In this document: in pieces, positions 23,858 through 31,956 of the stretch | Numbering within the stretch: position 1 is the first letter of the stretch | How the letters are laid out: the number at the start of each line of letters is the position of its first letter | Origin: an uncultured Collinsella sp. | GTDB lineage: Bacteria > Actinomycetota > Coriobacteriia > Coriobacteriales > Coriobacteriaceae | DNA: 35,382 bases | Reading direction: 5' to 3' | Assembly (NCBI GenBank): GCA_902493145.1 | Contig: CABUOA010000021.1 | Span: 1-35,382, forward strand | Notes under the pieces: generated by a model | What the model saw: only the letters and a program-made list of their open reading frames with translations | What the model was told of the DNA's origin: nothing | Database searches by the model: none | Position numbers and translations under genes: made by a program

Positions 23858-25615
23858 TTACTCGGCATCCTCGACCTCATACGAATCTGCCTCGGCTGGC
23901 TCATCGTTTGTCTCTGGTGTAGCCTCATGCGCCTCGTCAAACGCTGCCTTCATGGTCTTGTTGCCCCATGTGAGCTTGCGGATGGTAAGCTCATCGGCCT
24001 TGTTGTGGGCAAGACGCAGGTTCTCGGTGCTGCGGCGCAGGTCGTCCTTGGTCTTCTCGAGCTGCTTAATGGCGGCATCGATCTCCTTGATTGCCGACTC
24101 GAATTGCTTACTCGCCAAGTTGTAGTTGCGCGAGAAGCCATCCTTGAACTTCTCCATCTTGGCTTCGAAGTTCGTGACATCGATATTTTGCTGTTTGTAC
24201 TCCGCCAGTTCCTGCTTATAGCGAAGCGAACCCATGGCGGCGTTGCGCAGCAGCGTAATCATGGGAATGAAAAACTGTGGGCGGATCACGTACATCTTCT
24301 CGTAGCGATAGCTCACGTCCACGATTCCTGCGTTATAAAGCTCGCTCTCGGGCTCGAGCAACGTGCAGAGCACCGCGTACTCACAGCCTTTCTGGCGACG
24401 ATCGTGATCGAGCTTCTTAAAGAAATCCTCGTTCTTATGCTTGGTCGCGGTCTCGTCGTTCTCGTTTTTCATCTCGAACATGATCGAAATGATCTCGCTG
24501 CCACTCGCGTCACACTCGCGGAAGATAAAGTCGCCCTTGGTGCCCTCGGACGCATCGTTGTCTTTCTCGAAGTACGCGTTGGGAAACGCCGTCATGCGTA
24601 GGCGGTTAAACTCGGTCTCGCAGTGCTGCTCGAGCGACTCGCCCACCATCTTGGTGGACAGGCGGACCTTCATGTCCTTAAGGCGCTCAATCTCTTCATC
24701 CTTATAGCGAATCAGCTCCTCGTTCGCGCGCTTGGTCTGCGCAAGTTCGAGCTCGTGTGCCGCCTTGGCCTGCTCCTCGCGCGAATCGCGCACCGCCAGC
24801 TCGTTCGTCAGCTTGGCACGCGCCTCGTCGCGCTCTCGCTCCGCCGCGGCAACCGCCTCTGACAGGTTCATTTTTGCCGTCAGCTCCTGCTCGCGTAGCT
24901 GGGCGCGCAGGCCCTCGGCCTCCTGCTCAGACTGAGCCTTTGCGGCAGAAAACTTCTCCTGCACCTTCGCCTGATAGTCAGCAAGCGTACGTTCGGCCTC
25001 GCTGCGAGCGGCATCGAGCTCACGCTGCGACTCAGCCGTAGCAGCTGCGAGCGCCATCTCCTGGGCCTTGTCCGCCGCGGCAAGCTTGGCCTGCAGCTCG
25101 GCAATCTGCGCATCGCGTGCGGCCAGATCGCTTTGAGCAGCGTTGCGCGCCTCCGACTCGGCAAGCCTGGCCTCGTCATCCTTACGTCCCAACTGTGCAC
25201 GCAAGCTGTCGATTTCGCGCTGGAGCTCGGCATTCTCCTTTTGAGCATCGGCGCGGGCCTCTACCGCCGCACGCTGGCTTGCGCTCTCGCGCTCTGCAGC
25301 AGCGCCCTCGAGCTTGGCGCGCAGCTTGGCAAGTTCGGCATCGCGCTTGGCGACCTCTTGTGCCAGCTGTTGAGCTGCGGCATTCTTCTGCTCGATAAGC
25401 TGGGCGTTACGCTGGGACTCCGCCTTTTGCAAAGCGGCCGTCGAACGCGAGCGTTCAAGCTCCAGCGCCTGCTCGCCCTCGCGCTGGACCGCCTTCACAC
25501 GCTCATCAAGATCGCGCGAGAACTCGGCATCGCGCACCTGTTTGACGATATCCGCATAGCCGGACGCATCGACCTTAAACACTTCGCCGCAATGCGGGCA
25601 CTTGATCTCGTTCAT
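23858..25615 (-). CDS. DUF2130 coiled-coil protein
   Basis: A 585-residue protein. The N-terminus IKCPHCGEVFKVD holds a C-x2-C half zinc-ribbon. About residues 30-310 form a very long Ala/Glu/Lys/Arg-rich coiled coil. The C-terminal domain (about 320-500) is DUF2130: NRLRMTAFPNAYFEKDNDAS, GDFIFRECDASG, IISIMFEMKNEN and KHKNEDFFKKLDHDRRQKGCEYAVL. Its conserved D...E-x-K pattern (GDFIFRE/FEMKNE) is compatible with a PD-(D/E)xK nuclease-like fold; that is inference. ATG has GAGGAG five bases upstream. Members are widespread and uncharacterised. Confidence 0.9.
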   Translation of the reverse strand: MNEIKCPHCGEVFKVDASGYADIVKQVRDAEFSRDLDERVKAVQREGEQALELERSRSTAALQKAESQRNAQLIEQKNAAAQQLAQEVAKRDAELAKLRAKLEGAAAERESASQRAAVEARADAQKENAELQREIDSLRAQLGRKDDEARLAESEARNAAQSDLAARDAQIAELQAKLAAADKAQEMALAAATAESQRELDAARSEAERTLADYQAKVQEKFSAAKAQSEQEAEGLRAQLREQELTAKMNLSEAVAAAERERDEARAKLTNELAVRDSREEQAKAAHELELAQTKRANEELIRYKDEEIERLKDMKVRLSTKMVGESLEQHCETEFNRLRMTAFPNAYFEKDNDASEGTKGDFIFRECDASGSEIISIMFEMKNENDETATKHKNEDFFKKLDHDRRQKGCEYAVLCTLLEPESELYNAGIVDVSYRYEKMYVIRPQFFIPMITLLRNAAMGSLRYKQELAEYKQQNIDVTNFEAKMEKFKDGFSRNYNLASKQFESAIKEIDAAIKQLEKTKDDLRRSTENLRLAHNKADELTIRKLTWGNKTMKAAFDEAHEATPETNDEPAEADSYEVEDAE

Positions 25616-25673
25616 GGCAGCTCCTCGATGGACGCAAATTTAAACCGTCTACACTCTACCGCGCCGCGCGGAC

Positions 25674-25709
25674 AAAAAAGGCGCCGCTGCCATAATGGCA
25701 ACGGCGCCA
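25674..25709 (-). terminator. Rho-independent terminator of the metallophosphoesterase gene
   Basis: On the minus strand a 12-bp stem (GGCGCCGTTGCC with GGCAGCGGCGCC, one G-T pair) and a 5-base loop are followed by TTTTTT. It is 46 bp downstream of the phosphoesterase stop. Confidence 0.9.
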
Positions 25710-25754
25710 GAACCACGGTAAAGGTGCCTGGCCCATCTTGTGGTGGTTCGAGAA

Positions 25755-26294
25755 TTACAGTCCAAAAAAGCCTAGGATCTGGTCTCGGCTTACGGGCTTG
25801 TAGTCGTTGGCGTCGAGGCCCACATCGTAGCGAAGAATGGGGCGATCGCGGTTGCGCGCGTTGGCGCGGTCTCCCCTGCTGTGGATATGCCCGTGCAGCA
25901 TGATGGCGCCGCGCGCCTTGCCATTCCAGCTGAGCATGGGGTAATGGCTCATCACCAGGCGATGACCCTTAGCGTAACCGGGAGCAACCTCCAGATAATC
26001 GCGTACCTCATCCCAAATGCGCGGCGCGTCCGGATCTTCCCAGTCGCCGTCATGGTTACCACGGATGAGCGTCACGTTCTGGCATTCGATACGCTCGCGC
26101 AGGCGCACCGCCTCCGCCAGGGGCAAACGATAGGTAAAGTCACCCAAAATATAGAGACGGTCGTCCGTCGCCACGCACTCATTGATGGCATCGATGACCT
26201 TGCGGTTCATCTCCTCGACCGAATCAAACGGCCGATCCATATCGTGCAAGATATTCGTATCGCCCAGGTGCAGGTCGGCGGTAAACCACATCAT
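25755..26294 (-). CDS. Calcineurin-like metallophosphoesterase
   Basis: A 179-residue protein with the full metal-binding set: F-T-A-D-L-H-L-G-D (D-x-H), LGDFTYR (G-D), RGNHDGDW (G-N-H-D), MSHYPMLSW (H) and LHGHIHSRG (G-H-x-H). The start chosen is ATG 26294 (MMWFTADLH), where family members usually begin, with GAGG about ten bases upstream; ATG 26309 is in frame but has no ribosome site. The family includes small cytosolic phosphodiesterases of uncertain substrate, often annotated as YfcE/MJ0936-like. It is monocistronic with its own promoter and terminator. Confidence 0.92.
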   Translation of the reverse strand: MMWFTADLHLGDTNILHDMDRPFDSVEEMNRKVIDAINECVATDDRLYILGDFTYRLPLAEAVRLRERIECQNVTLIRGNHDGDWEDPDAPRIWDEVRDYLEVAPGYAKGHRLVMSHYPMLSWNGKARGAIMLHGHIHSRGDRANARNRDRPILRYDVGLDANDYKPVSRDQILGFFGL

Positions 26295-26315
26295 CGTCTG
26301 TATCCTCATTTCGCA

Positions 26316-26340
26316 ACGTGTCTAACACGTGCCTAGTATA
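26316..26340 (-). promoter_or_regulatory. Promoter -10 and operator-like palindrome upstream of metallophosphoesterase
   Basis: On the minus strand TATACT (26340-26335) is a good -10. The perfect palindrome ACGTGT-tag-ACACGT (26330-26316) follows directly over the expected transcription start. No clear -35 is seen. A repressor site is the simplest reading. Confidence 0.4.
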
Positions 26341-26360
26341 CAGACGCTTTGGCGCGTCGG

Positions 26361-26540
26361 TTAGCCAAAGAGCCCGACGAACGGACCTCGGCGGCGTTTG
26401 TCTTTCTTTTTCGACGCATCACCCTGGGCGTTCTTGTCCTGCCGCTTCTTCCGGTCCTGCTCCAACTCATCGTCATCGAGCAGCATATCCCACTCAAACG
26501 GATCGTCTGTCAGATCGAACAGGTCGTCGTCATCAACCAT
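26361..26540 (-). CDS. Small highly charged protein of unknown function
   Basis: A 59-residue protein from ATG 26540, preceded by TGGAGG five bases upstream; an in-frame ATG at 26552 overlaps that ribosome site. It is very acidic in the first half (VDDDDLFDLTDDPFEWDMLL) and basic in the second (RKKRQDKNAQGDASKKKDKR), ending GPFVGLFG. It has no membrane segment. It follows the HIRAN gene by 18 bp and is probably co-transcribed with it. No family is recognised. Confidence 0.6.
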   Translation of the reverse strand: MVDDDDLFDLTDDPFEWDMLLDDDELEQDRKKRQDKNAQGDASKKKDKRRRGPFVGLFG

Positions 26541-26558
26541 GACCGCCTCCATTGCCGA

Positions 26559-26885
26559 CTAGCGGGCATCCACCACATAGAGTCCAACGCGCACCTGATG
26601 CCACGGGCTGCGCTCGGGAGCAACCTGCTGCACACGGGCTTCAAATACGTCCCCATGCCCGTAATACATCATCAAGGACAGCGGGCCAACCTCGTCTCCC
26701 GGAACATAGCCAAGCTTGGTCTTGCCATAATAGATCGCAACCGCCTCGGGGTCGTGAGGATTATCACGTTCGGCACGCAGCGTCAGTTTATCGCCCGCTT
26801 TAAGATCGCCCAAGACCAAGGCGCCGTCGGCATACTGAAATCCCGCAATGTGAAACGACAGAAGAACACGTGAAGGCTCGTACAT
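26559..26885 (-). CDS. HIRAN-domain protein
   Basis: A 108-residue protein that is essentially one HIRAN domain: SFHIAGFQYADGALVLGDLKAGDKL, LRAERDNPHDPEAVAIYYG, KLGYVPGDEVGPLSLMM. HIRAN domains, first noted in HIP116/Rad5-type helicases, bind DNA ends or damaged DNA. Single-domain bacterial versions exist without a known partner. ATG 26885 has AGAGGAG five bases upstream. A perfect 6-3-6 hairpin (GCCGGG-ata-CCCGGC, 26902-26916) lies just upstream of the ribosome site, where it might influence translation or mark the end of the aldehyde dehydrogenase transcript. Confidence 0.85.
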   Translation of the reverse strand: MYEPSRVLLSFHIAGFQYADGALVLGDLKAGDKLTLRAERDNPHDPEAVAIYYGKTKLGYVPGDEVGPLSLMMYYGHGDVFEARVQQVAPERSPWHQVRVGLYVVDAR

Positions 26886-26976
26886 AGCAGCTCCTCTAAC
26901 GGCCGGGATACCCGGCACTCAACCTTATCGAGAAGTCTACGGGCCCGTGCGGACATAAATTCATCCTTATCTGATT

Positions 26977-28356
26977 CTAATGCACAAACATGCGCACGAA
27001 CTTGTGCTTCCAGCTTGCATAAGGGGCATAGCGGAATGGCACGTCCAACCACGTTGCCTTGTTCACGATGCTCTTCTTGTGGCTAAACGTATCGAAGCTC
27101 TCGCGTCCATGGTACTGCCCCATACCGCTCGCTCCCATGCCGCCAAAGCCCATATGACTCGTAGCCAAATGCATAATGGTGTCATTAACACAGCCGCCGC
27201 CAAAGGGCACGTAGCGCACAAAGCGCTGCTGAGCCGCGCGATCCTGGCTAAAGATATACAGGGCCAGCGGCGTCGGACGATCCGTAATAAACGCTTCGGC
27301 CTCGTCTAAGCTCTCAAACGTCAGCACCGGTAAGATGGGGCCGAAAATCTCCTCCTGCATCACGGCGTCATCGGGGGCCACGCCGTCTAGGATCGTCGGC
27401 TCAATCTTGAGCGACGACTCGCGCGCCGTGCCTCCCAGCACAACCTTATCGGAGTCGATCAGCCCGCGCACGCGCACGAAATGCTTGGCGTTGACGATAT
27501 GTCCGTAGTCCTCGTTATCGAGCGAATGCTCGCCAAACATACGGCGGACCTCCTCCTTGATGAGGCCCAGCAGCTCGTCGTGCACGCTCGTATCGACCAG
27601 CAGGTAGTCGGGCGCCACGCAGGTCTGCCCCACGTTGAGCCATTTACCAAAGGCGATACGCCGTGCCGCAACCTTCAAGTTTGCCGTCGCATCCACGATG
27701 CAGGGACTCTTTCCGCCCAGCTCAAGCGTCACGGGCGTAAGGTTTTTACTTGCGCGCTCCATGACGAGCTTGCCGACCGGAACGCTACCGGTAAAGAAGA
27801 TCTTGTCCCAGCACTCATCGAGTAGCGCTTCGTTTTCGGCCCGCCCGCCCTCGACAACCGTCACCAGGCGCGGATCAAATGCCTCTTCGCAGATTTGCTT
27901 GAGCACCGCGCTCGATGCAGGAGCATAGGCGCTCGGCTTGATGACCACAGTATTGCCCGCGGCAAGGGCGCCGGCGAGTGGCTCGAGCGTCAACAAAAAC
28001 GGATAGTTCCATGGAGCCATGATGAGCGTGACGCCATAGGGCACGGCTTGCGTTTTGCACACACTCACGGCGTTGGCAAGGTCACACGGACGCAGGCGCG
28101 AACGACTCCATCGAGCCACATGCGCGATCTGATGACGAATCTCGGAAAGCGAGGTGCCGATTTCGCACATATAGGCCTCGTCATGCGACTTTCCCAAATC
28201 GGTCTTGAGCGCATGGGCAATATCGGCCTCGTGGGCCCGTACCGCATCGCGTAAACTCACGAGCGCACGACGTCGAGCATCGACATCAAACGTGGCGTGC
28301 GTCTTAAAGTAGGCGCGCTGATCGCCGACGATGCGCGCAATTTCCTCGGTGTTCAT
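26977..28356 (-). CDS. NAD(P)-dependent aldehyde dehydrogenase, class 3-like
   Basis: A 459-residue protein typical of the shorter class 3 (ALDH3/YwdH-like) group. APWNYPFLLTLEPL and GNTVVIKPSAYAP form the cofactor region, LELGGKSP carries the general-base Glu, and NVGQTCVAPDY has the catalytic Cys. QEEIFGPILPVLTF and the C-terminal HMGFGGMGASGMGQYHG are also characteristic. It oxidises aldehydes to acids, or works in the reductive sense with the alcohol dehydrogenase. It is the second gene of a two-gene operon (9-bp gap after the alcohol dehydrogenase). Substrate is unknown; medium- or long-chain aldehydes are usual for the group. Confidence 0.93.
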   Translation of the reverse strand: MNTEEIARIVGDQRAYFKTHATFDVDARRRALVSLRDAVRAHEADIAHALKTDLGKSHDEAYMCEIGTSLSEIRHQIAHVARWSRSRLRPCDLANAVSVCKTQAVPYGVTLIMAPWNYPFLLTLEPLAGALAAGNTVVIKPSAYAPASSAVLKQICEEAFDPRLVTVVEGGRAENEALLDECWDKIFFTGSVPVGKLVMERASKNLTPVTLELGGKSPCIVDATANLKVAARRIAFGKWLNVGQTCVAPDYLLVDTSVHDELLGLIKEEVRRMFGEHSLDNEDYGHIVNAKHFVRVRGLIDSDKVVLGGTARESSLKIEPTILDGVAPDDAVMQEEIFGPILPVLTFESLDEAEAFITDRPTPLALYIFSQDRAAQQRFVRYVPFGGGCVNDTIMHLATSHMGFGGMGASGMGQYHGRESFDTFSHKKSIVNKATWLDVPFRYAPYASWKHKFVRMFVH

Positions 28357-28365
28357 GGCGCCCTC

Positions 28366-29586
28366 CTAGTTCTCGTCCTCAAGCATACCACCCGCGACGA
28401 CCTCGTACATACGCTCGAGCTCCAAGCGGTCCATTAAAAGCGGAACGGGGTACAGCGGATTAGCCTCGGCATCGGCGTGCGTTGCCATTTCGGGAATGTC
28501 GGAGCGGCGAATGCCTGTCACATATTTGGGGATACCCAGGGCAACGTTCATGCGGTCGACCCAATCGATAAAGGCCTCGGCCGCAAGACCGTCCTGCGCG
28601 GTAGCCGGCGCAATGCCCGCCATGCGAGCAAGATCGGCGAGCTTGGGGGCGGCGGCGTCACCATAAGCGCGAAGCATGTGCGGCAGGATGATCGCGTTGG
28701 CCAAGCCGTGCGGAATCCCGTATCGTCCGCCCAGGCTGTGTGCAATGGCATGCACGTAGCCCACGTATGAGCGCGTAAAGGCAACACCCGCTTTATACGC
28801 CGCCGAAAGCATATTGCGGCGCGCACGCATGTTGTCGCCATGCTCATAGGCCTCGAGCAAATTATCGCGGATGAGTTGCACCGCCTGACGCGCCATCTTG
28901 CGCGTATAGGGCGTGGTGCTGCGCCCGATAAAGGCCTCGACGGCATGCGTCAGAGCATCCATGCCCGTCTGCCCCGTAATGGAGGCGGGCAGGCCGCGCG
29001 TAAACTCGGGGTCGTGCACCGCAAAGCGCGGGATAAGCACAAAGTCGTTAATGGGGTACTTGTAGTGCGACTCGTCATCGGTAATGACCGCTGCGAGCGT
29101 GACCTCGCTACCCGTACCTGCCGTGGTGGGAACGGCGATGAGCAGCGGCAGGCGACGATGAACGCGCAGCAGGCCGCGCATCTTGTTGATGGGCTTGTAT
29201 GGCTGCGCAATGCGCGCCCCCACACCCTTGGCGCAGTCCATGGCCGAACCGCCACCAAAGCCGATAATGGCCTGGCAGGCGCTCGCGCGATACAGGGACG
29301 CCGCTTCCTCCACGTTTGAGACCGTGGGGTTCGCACGTGTTTCGGCATAGACCGCAACGCCAATTCCCTTGGACGCGAGCGCTGTCTCGAGCGGTGCCGT
29401 GAGCCCCAGACGGGCAATGCCGGGATCCGTCACGATAAGGACCTTCTGGATCGAGCGCTTTTGAAGCACCGCGGGCACATCCTCGGCATGCTCTAAAATG
29501 CGCGGCTCGGTATAGGGCAGGATTGGCAATGCAATGCGAAAAACCGTCTGATATGTTCGACACCAGGCACGACGGGCTAGATGCAT
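28366..29586 (-). CDS. Iron-containing alcohol dehydrogenase
   Basis: About 406 residues. ATG 29586 is chosen because AAGGAG lies eight bases upstream. IIGFGGGSAMDCAKG is the NAD(P)-binding loop and PTTAGTGSEVT the second signature. The iron ligands are in the D-A-L-T-H-A-V-E-A helix and in HAIAHSLGGRYGIPHGLANA. It reduces an aldehyde or oxidises an alcohol with Fe2+ and NAD(P)H. With the aldehyde dehydrogenase it forms an operon that would interconvert alcohol, aldehyde and acid. The C-terminus ends in a short acidic tail. Confidence 0.93.
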   Translation of the reverse strand: MHLARRAWCRTYQTVFRIALPILPYTEPRILEHAEDVPAVLQKRSIQKVLIVTDPGIARLGLTAPLETALASKGIGVAVYAETRANPTVSNVEEAASLYRASACQAIIGFGGGSAMDCAKGVGARIAQPYKPINKMRGLLRVHRRLPLLIAVPTTAGTGSEVTLAAVITDDESHYKYPINDFVLIPRFAVHDPEFTRGLPASITGQTGMDALTHAVEAFIGRSTTPYTRKMARQAVQLIRDNLLEAYEHGDNMRARRNMLSAAYKAGVAFTRSYVGYVHAIAHSLGGRYGIPHGLANAIILPHMLRAYGDAAAPKLADLARMAGIAPATAQDGLAAEAFIDWVDRMNVALGIPKYVTGIRRSDIPEMATHADAEANPLYPVPLLMDRLELERMYEVVAGGMLEDEN

Positions 29587-29604
29587 AAAGGAAACTCCTT
29601 CATT

Positions 29605-29638
29605 TGTTGATAGGTCAACATTTGCTCGACCGATTGTA
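29605..29638 (-). promoter_or_regulatory. Promoter/operator candidate of the alcohol-aldehyde dehydrogenase operon
   Basis: On the minus strand TACAAT (29638-29633) is a likely -10. The palindrome TGTTGA-ccta-TCAACA (29620-29605) lies at the expected start of transcription, between the promoter and the ribosome site. No good -35 is present, which fits an activator-dependent or long-spacer promoter. Confidence 0.4.
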
Positions 29639-29731
29639 CTCATCGGAGGTCGCACGAGGTCTAGCAATCGTTAATCAATCAACATCTTCACATGCCCAAA
29701 ATTGTTTTATTAAAAATCATTCCTAATAGGC

Positions 29732-29759
29732 TTCACATTCGGTCGCATTTATGGATAAT
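29732..29759 (+). promoter_or_regulatory. Rubrerythrin promoter
   Basis: TTCACA (29732-29737), a 16-bp spacer and GATAAT (29754-29759). Upstream, ATTAAAAATCATTCCTAAT (29709-29727) is an AT-rich imperfect dyad with an AATCATT core reminiscent of PerR/Fur boxes; the match is partial. The 80-nt leader contains a hairpin (CGTCCGG 29778-29784 with CCGGACG 29802-29808, inner CCC-ttac-GGG). Confidence 0.5.
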
Positions 29760-29843
29760 AGAACTCGTCAAGACGCACGTCCGGAGAGGGCCCTTACGGG
29801 ACCGGACGAGCGCGCCATCGCCATCGATCGAAAGGATCGAATT

Positions 29844-30404
29844 ATGAAGTTTGTTTGCCCCGTTTGCGGTTATGTGGAAGAGTTCGACGGCGACCAGCTG
29901 CCCGAGGATTTCAAGTGCCCCCAGTGCGGCGTTCCCGGCTCTCGCTTCCTGAAGCAGGAGGAGGGTCAGCTCGAGTGGGCTGCCGAGCACGTCGTGGGCG
30001 TCGCCAAGATGGAGGGCGTCTCCGAGGACATCGTTGCTGACCTGCGCGCCAACTTTGAGGGCGAGTGCTCTGAGGTCGGTATGTACCTGGCCATGGCTCG
30101 CGTCGCTCATCGCGAGGGCTATCCCGAGATCGGCCTGTACTGGGAGAAGGCTGCCCACGAGGAGGCCGAGCACGCCGCCAAGTTCGCCGAGCTCCTGGGC
30201 GAGGTCGTGACCGACTCCACCAAGAAGAACCTCGAGATGCGCGTTGAGGCCGAGAACGGCGCCACCGCCGGCAAGACCGATCTCGCCAAGCGCGCCAAGG
30301 CCGCTGGTCTCGATGCCATCCACGACACCGTGCACGAGATGGCTCGCGACGAGGCTCGCCACGGCAAGGCTTTCGCCGGCCTGCTAAAGCGCTACTTCGG
30401 CTAA
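29844..30404 (+). CDS. rbr: Reverse rubrerythrin (N-terminal rubredoxin, C-terminal diiron domain)
   Basis: A 186-residue protein. The rubredoxin domain comes first, with C-P-V-C-G-Y (C5, C8) and C-P-Q-C-G-V-P-G (about C29, C32). The four-helix diiron domain follows, with Glu/His ligands in FEGECSEVGMYL, KAAHEEAEHAA, EMRVEAENGA and DEARHGKAFAGLLKRYFG. This inverted domain order defines the reverse rubrerythrins of anaerobes such as Clostridium, which act as NADH-linked peroxidases or oxygen reductases via a reductase. Codon use is restricted (many GCC, GAG, CTG, GCT), typical of a highly expressed gene. AAAGGA is eight bases before ATG. It has its own promoter and terminator. Confidence 0.95.
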   Translation: MKFVCPVCGYVEEFDGDQLPEDFKCPQCGVPGSRFLKQEEGQLEWAAEHVVGVAKMEGVSEDIVADLRANFEGECSEVGMYLAMARVAHREGYPEIGLYWEKAAHEEAEHAAKFAELLGEVVTDSTKKNLEMRVEAENGATAGKTDLAKRAKAAGLDAIHDTVHEMARDEARHGKAFAGLLKRYFG

Positions 30405-30437
30405 GCCAAACGCCTGAGAGACATTCTCTAGCTTTAT

Positions 30438-30468
30438 AAGGCCCGGACCGCATGGTTCGGGCCTTTTT
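30438..30468 (+). terminator. Rho-independent terminator of rubrerythrin
   Basis: AAGGCCCGGACC pairs with GGTTCGGGCCTT (one G-T) around GCAT, followed by TTT. It starts 34 bp after the stop codon. Confidence 0.92.
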
Positions 30469-30536
30469 CGTGTCTTGCAAACCAGTTAACGTCCCAAAAA
30501 TAGGACCACCTTTGACATCGGCTTCGCGTCAAAAAC

Positions 30537-30657
30537 TAAGTGAGTAGCCTTTTGGGAACTTGTCGAGCAGACCACCCGTATTGCTTTATAAAACCGCAGG
30601 TAGATAGCTTGCCGCAAAACAATCTGGTCGCCATCACGCTAAAAGTCTACTCACTTA
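30537..30657. repeat. 121-bp inverted-repeat-ended intergenic element, copy 2
   Basis: It starts TAAGTGAGTAGCCTTTT and ends AAAAGTCTACTCACTTA; the ends pair with one mismatch over 17 bp. The central box AAAACCGCAGGTAGATAGCT is shared with copy 3, as is TCTGGTCGCC nearer the right end. Its right end overlaps the last 11 bp of the nuclease-like gene and provides its TAG stop. Confidence 0.9.
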
Positions 30658-31774
30658 GATTTGCAACCGTCCATGATCGGGCCTTTTTGTGTCTAACGGG
30701 CATCTTTTTGTCGATTTCTCCCAGTTTTGACCAGTCAACGAATAGCTCAGACCGAAGCAATGCCTCGGCCCCTTGCTCCTCCAAGCTTTTATCGCGATAT
30801 TCAACATCGAGCAACCTGCATACGGCCTTAACAATCGCATGGAATCTATCATCATCGGATATCTGTCCGTGTGTCAGGAGAAATACATCGTAGCCCATGG
30901 CCTGAAGCGCCGTCATGCGGTCGGCGTCACGCAAACCATCCCCGGCTCGCCCGTGTGAGCCCTTTCCTTGGCATTCAATGGCCACCTGTCGCTCTCCGTC
31001 CGGCGAAGAAAGAAGTAGGTCGATATATACACGGGACTTGCCTACAATCGCCCGAGCACTTGCGCTTAGCGCCACTTCGACATTGAGCTCTATGCCGCAA
31101 AAACCTTCGCCTCCCAATGATCGTGGCAACCCAAGCAACAAATACGTCTCAACCTCAAAAGGCGATGCGGCACCCAGTGGAACGAGATGCGATACCGCGA
31201 CAAATCGCTTGCCGTAACGCATCCCACAAACATCTGAACAAAAACGGTCAAGGTCTCCGCCCAAAACCAAAGCGTCTCGACGCCATAAATTTGAGGCGGT
31301 GCCGTCCTCGGACGGGCAGCGCACCCAACCGAACGTTGTCGAAATCGCGCCCGAATCAATTGCACGCGAAAGCTCCGCCTCAAGTGCCGCCGGCAGGGCA
31401 CACACCGCAAACAAGCCACACATCTCCGCCAATACCAAAAGAAGCTGAAGATCCGTCAGATGCCGCAACATGATGAATGCCGTCAGTAGAGGAGACGTAA
31501 TCAAAACCCCATGCTCCGTTTCCAGCACGGATTCCCTGGGAAGCTCACCAAGAAACAGCCGCTGCCTAATGCTGGCAGGACAAGTCCGTTTGTTTCTCGT
31601 CCGAACCAATGTATACAACGGAAAACCGAGCGCGACCGCAGCCGTCGGGTTGCGGGCGAGATCATATCGCTGCCGGTCTTCTTCCGGTCGTGGAAGCGGC
31701 GGACACAAAGCGCGGACTTGAGGAGGCAAACGCCAGTACCTAAAAGCTGATATGTCACAAAGTAGATCCTTCAT
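30647..31774 (-). CDS. AbiEi/DUF559-like solitary nuclease-fold protein
   Basis: A 375-residue protein (ATG 31774; an in-frame GTG six bases earlier is equally weak, and neither has a ribosome site). The N-terminal half resembles AbiEi-type regulators of Coriobacteriia (HGVLITSPLLTAFIMLRHLTD). The C-terminal domain (about 245-310) shows D254, E269-C-Q and H276, then RDADRMTALQAMGYDVFLLTHGQI (GTG numbering), resembling the DUF559 / very-short-patch-repair type PD-(D/E)xK fold; the usual Lys is Gln. Base composition is clearly AT-richer than its neighbours. It stands alone between two copies of the 121-bp element and its last codons lie in copy 2. Transfer is likely. An antitoxin-like or defence role is only a guess. 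Confidence 0.7.
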   Translation of the reverse strand: MKDLLCDISAFRYWRLPPQVRALCPPLPRPEEDRQRYDLARNPTAAVALGFPLYTLVRTRNKRTCPASIRQRLFLGELPRESVLETEHGVLITSPLLTAFIMLRHLTDLQLLLVLAEMCGLFAVCALPAALEAELSRAIDSGAISTTFGWVRCPSEDGTASNLWRRDALVLGGDLDRFCSDVCGMRYGKRFVAVSHLVPLGAASPFEVETYLLLGLPRSLGGEGFCGIELNVEVALSASARAIVGKSRVYIDLLLSSPDGERQVAIECQGKGSHGRAGDGLRDADRMTALQAMGYDVFLLTHGQISDDDRFHAIVKAVCRLLDVEYRDKSLEEQGAEALLRSELFVDWSKLGEIDKKMPVRHKKARSWTVANLSE

Positions 31775-31780
31775 AGGCAC

Positions 31781-31956
31781 AGGAAAACACGAATTTCAAC
31801 CCAGTCAGTCACGCATTGGCGCGAACGCACCAAAAATGGCGCCGAACGGACTGCCAAGTTTTCAACAGCCCTCCCCAACTGGCCAAAAGCTTGCCGAGAG
31901 CTGGACGAAGCCCTGTTGAAAACCCCATTTTTTTCTCATGCAGGAGCTTTGCGCGG
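31781..31956. other. Intergenic inverted repeat upstream of the nuclease-like gene
   Basis: GTTTTCAACAG (31858-31868) and CTGTTGAAAAC (31913-31923) are perfect 11-bp arms 44 bp apart; the loop contains a shorter AACTGG/AGCTGG repeat. No promoter hexamers or ribosome site could be assigned, and the short ORFs here have no start signals. It may be the promoter region of the nuclease-like gene or the remains of a repeat. Confidence 0.5.
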
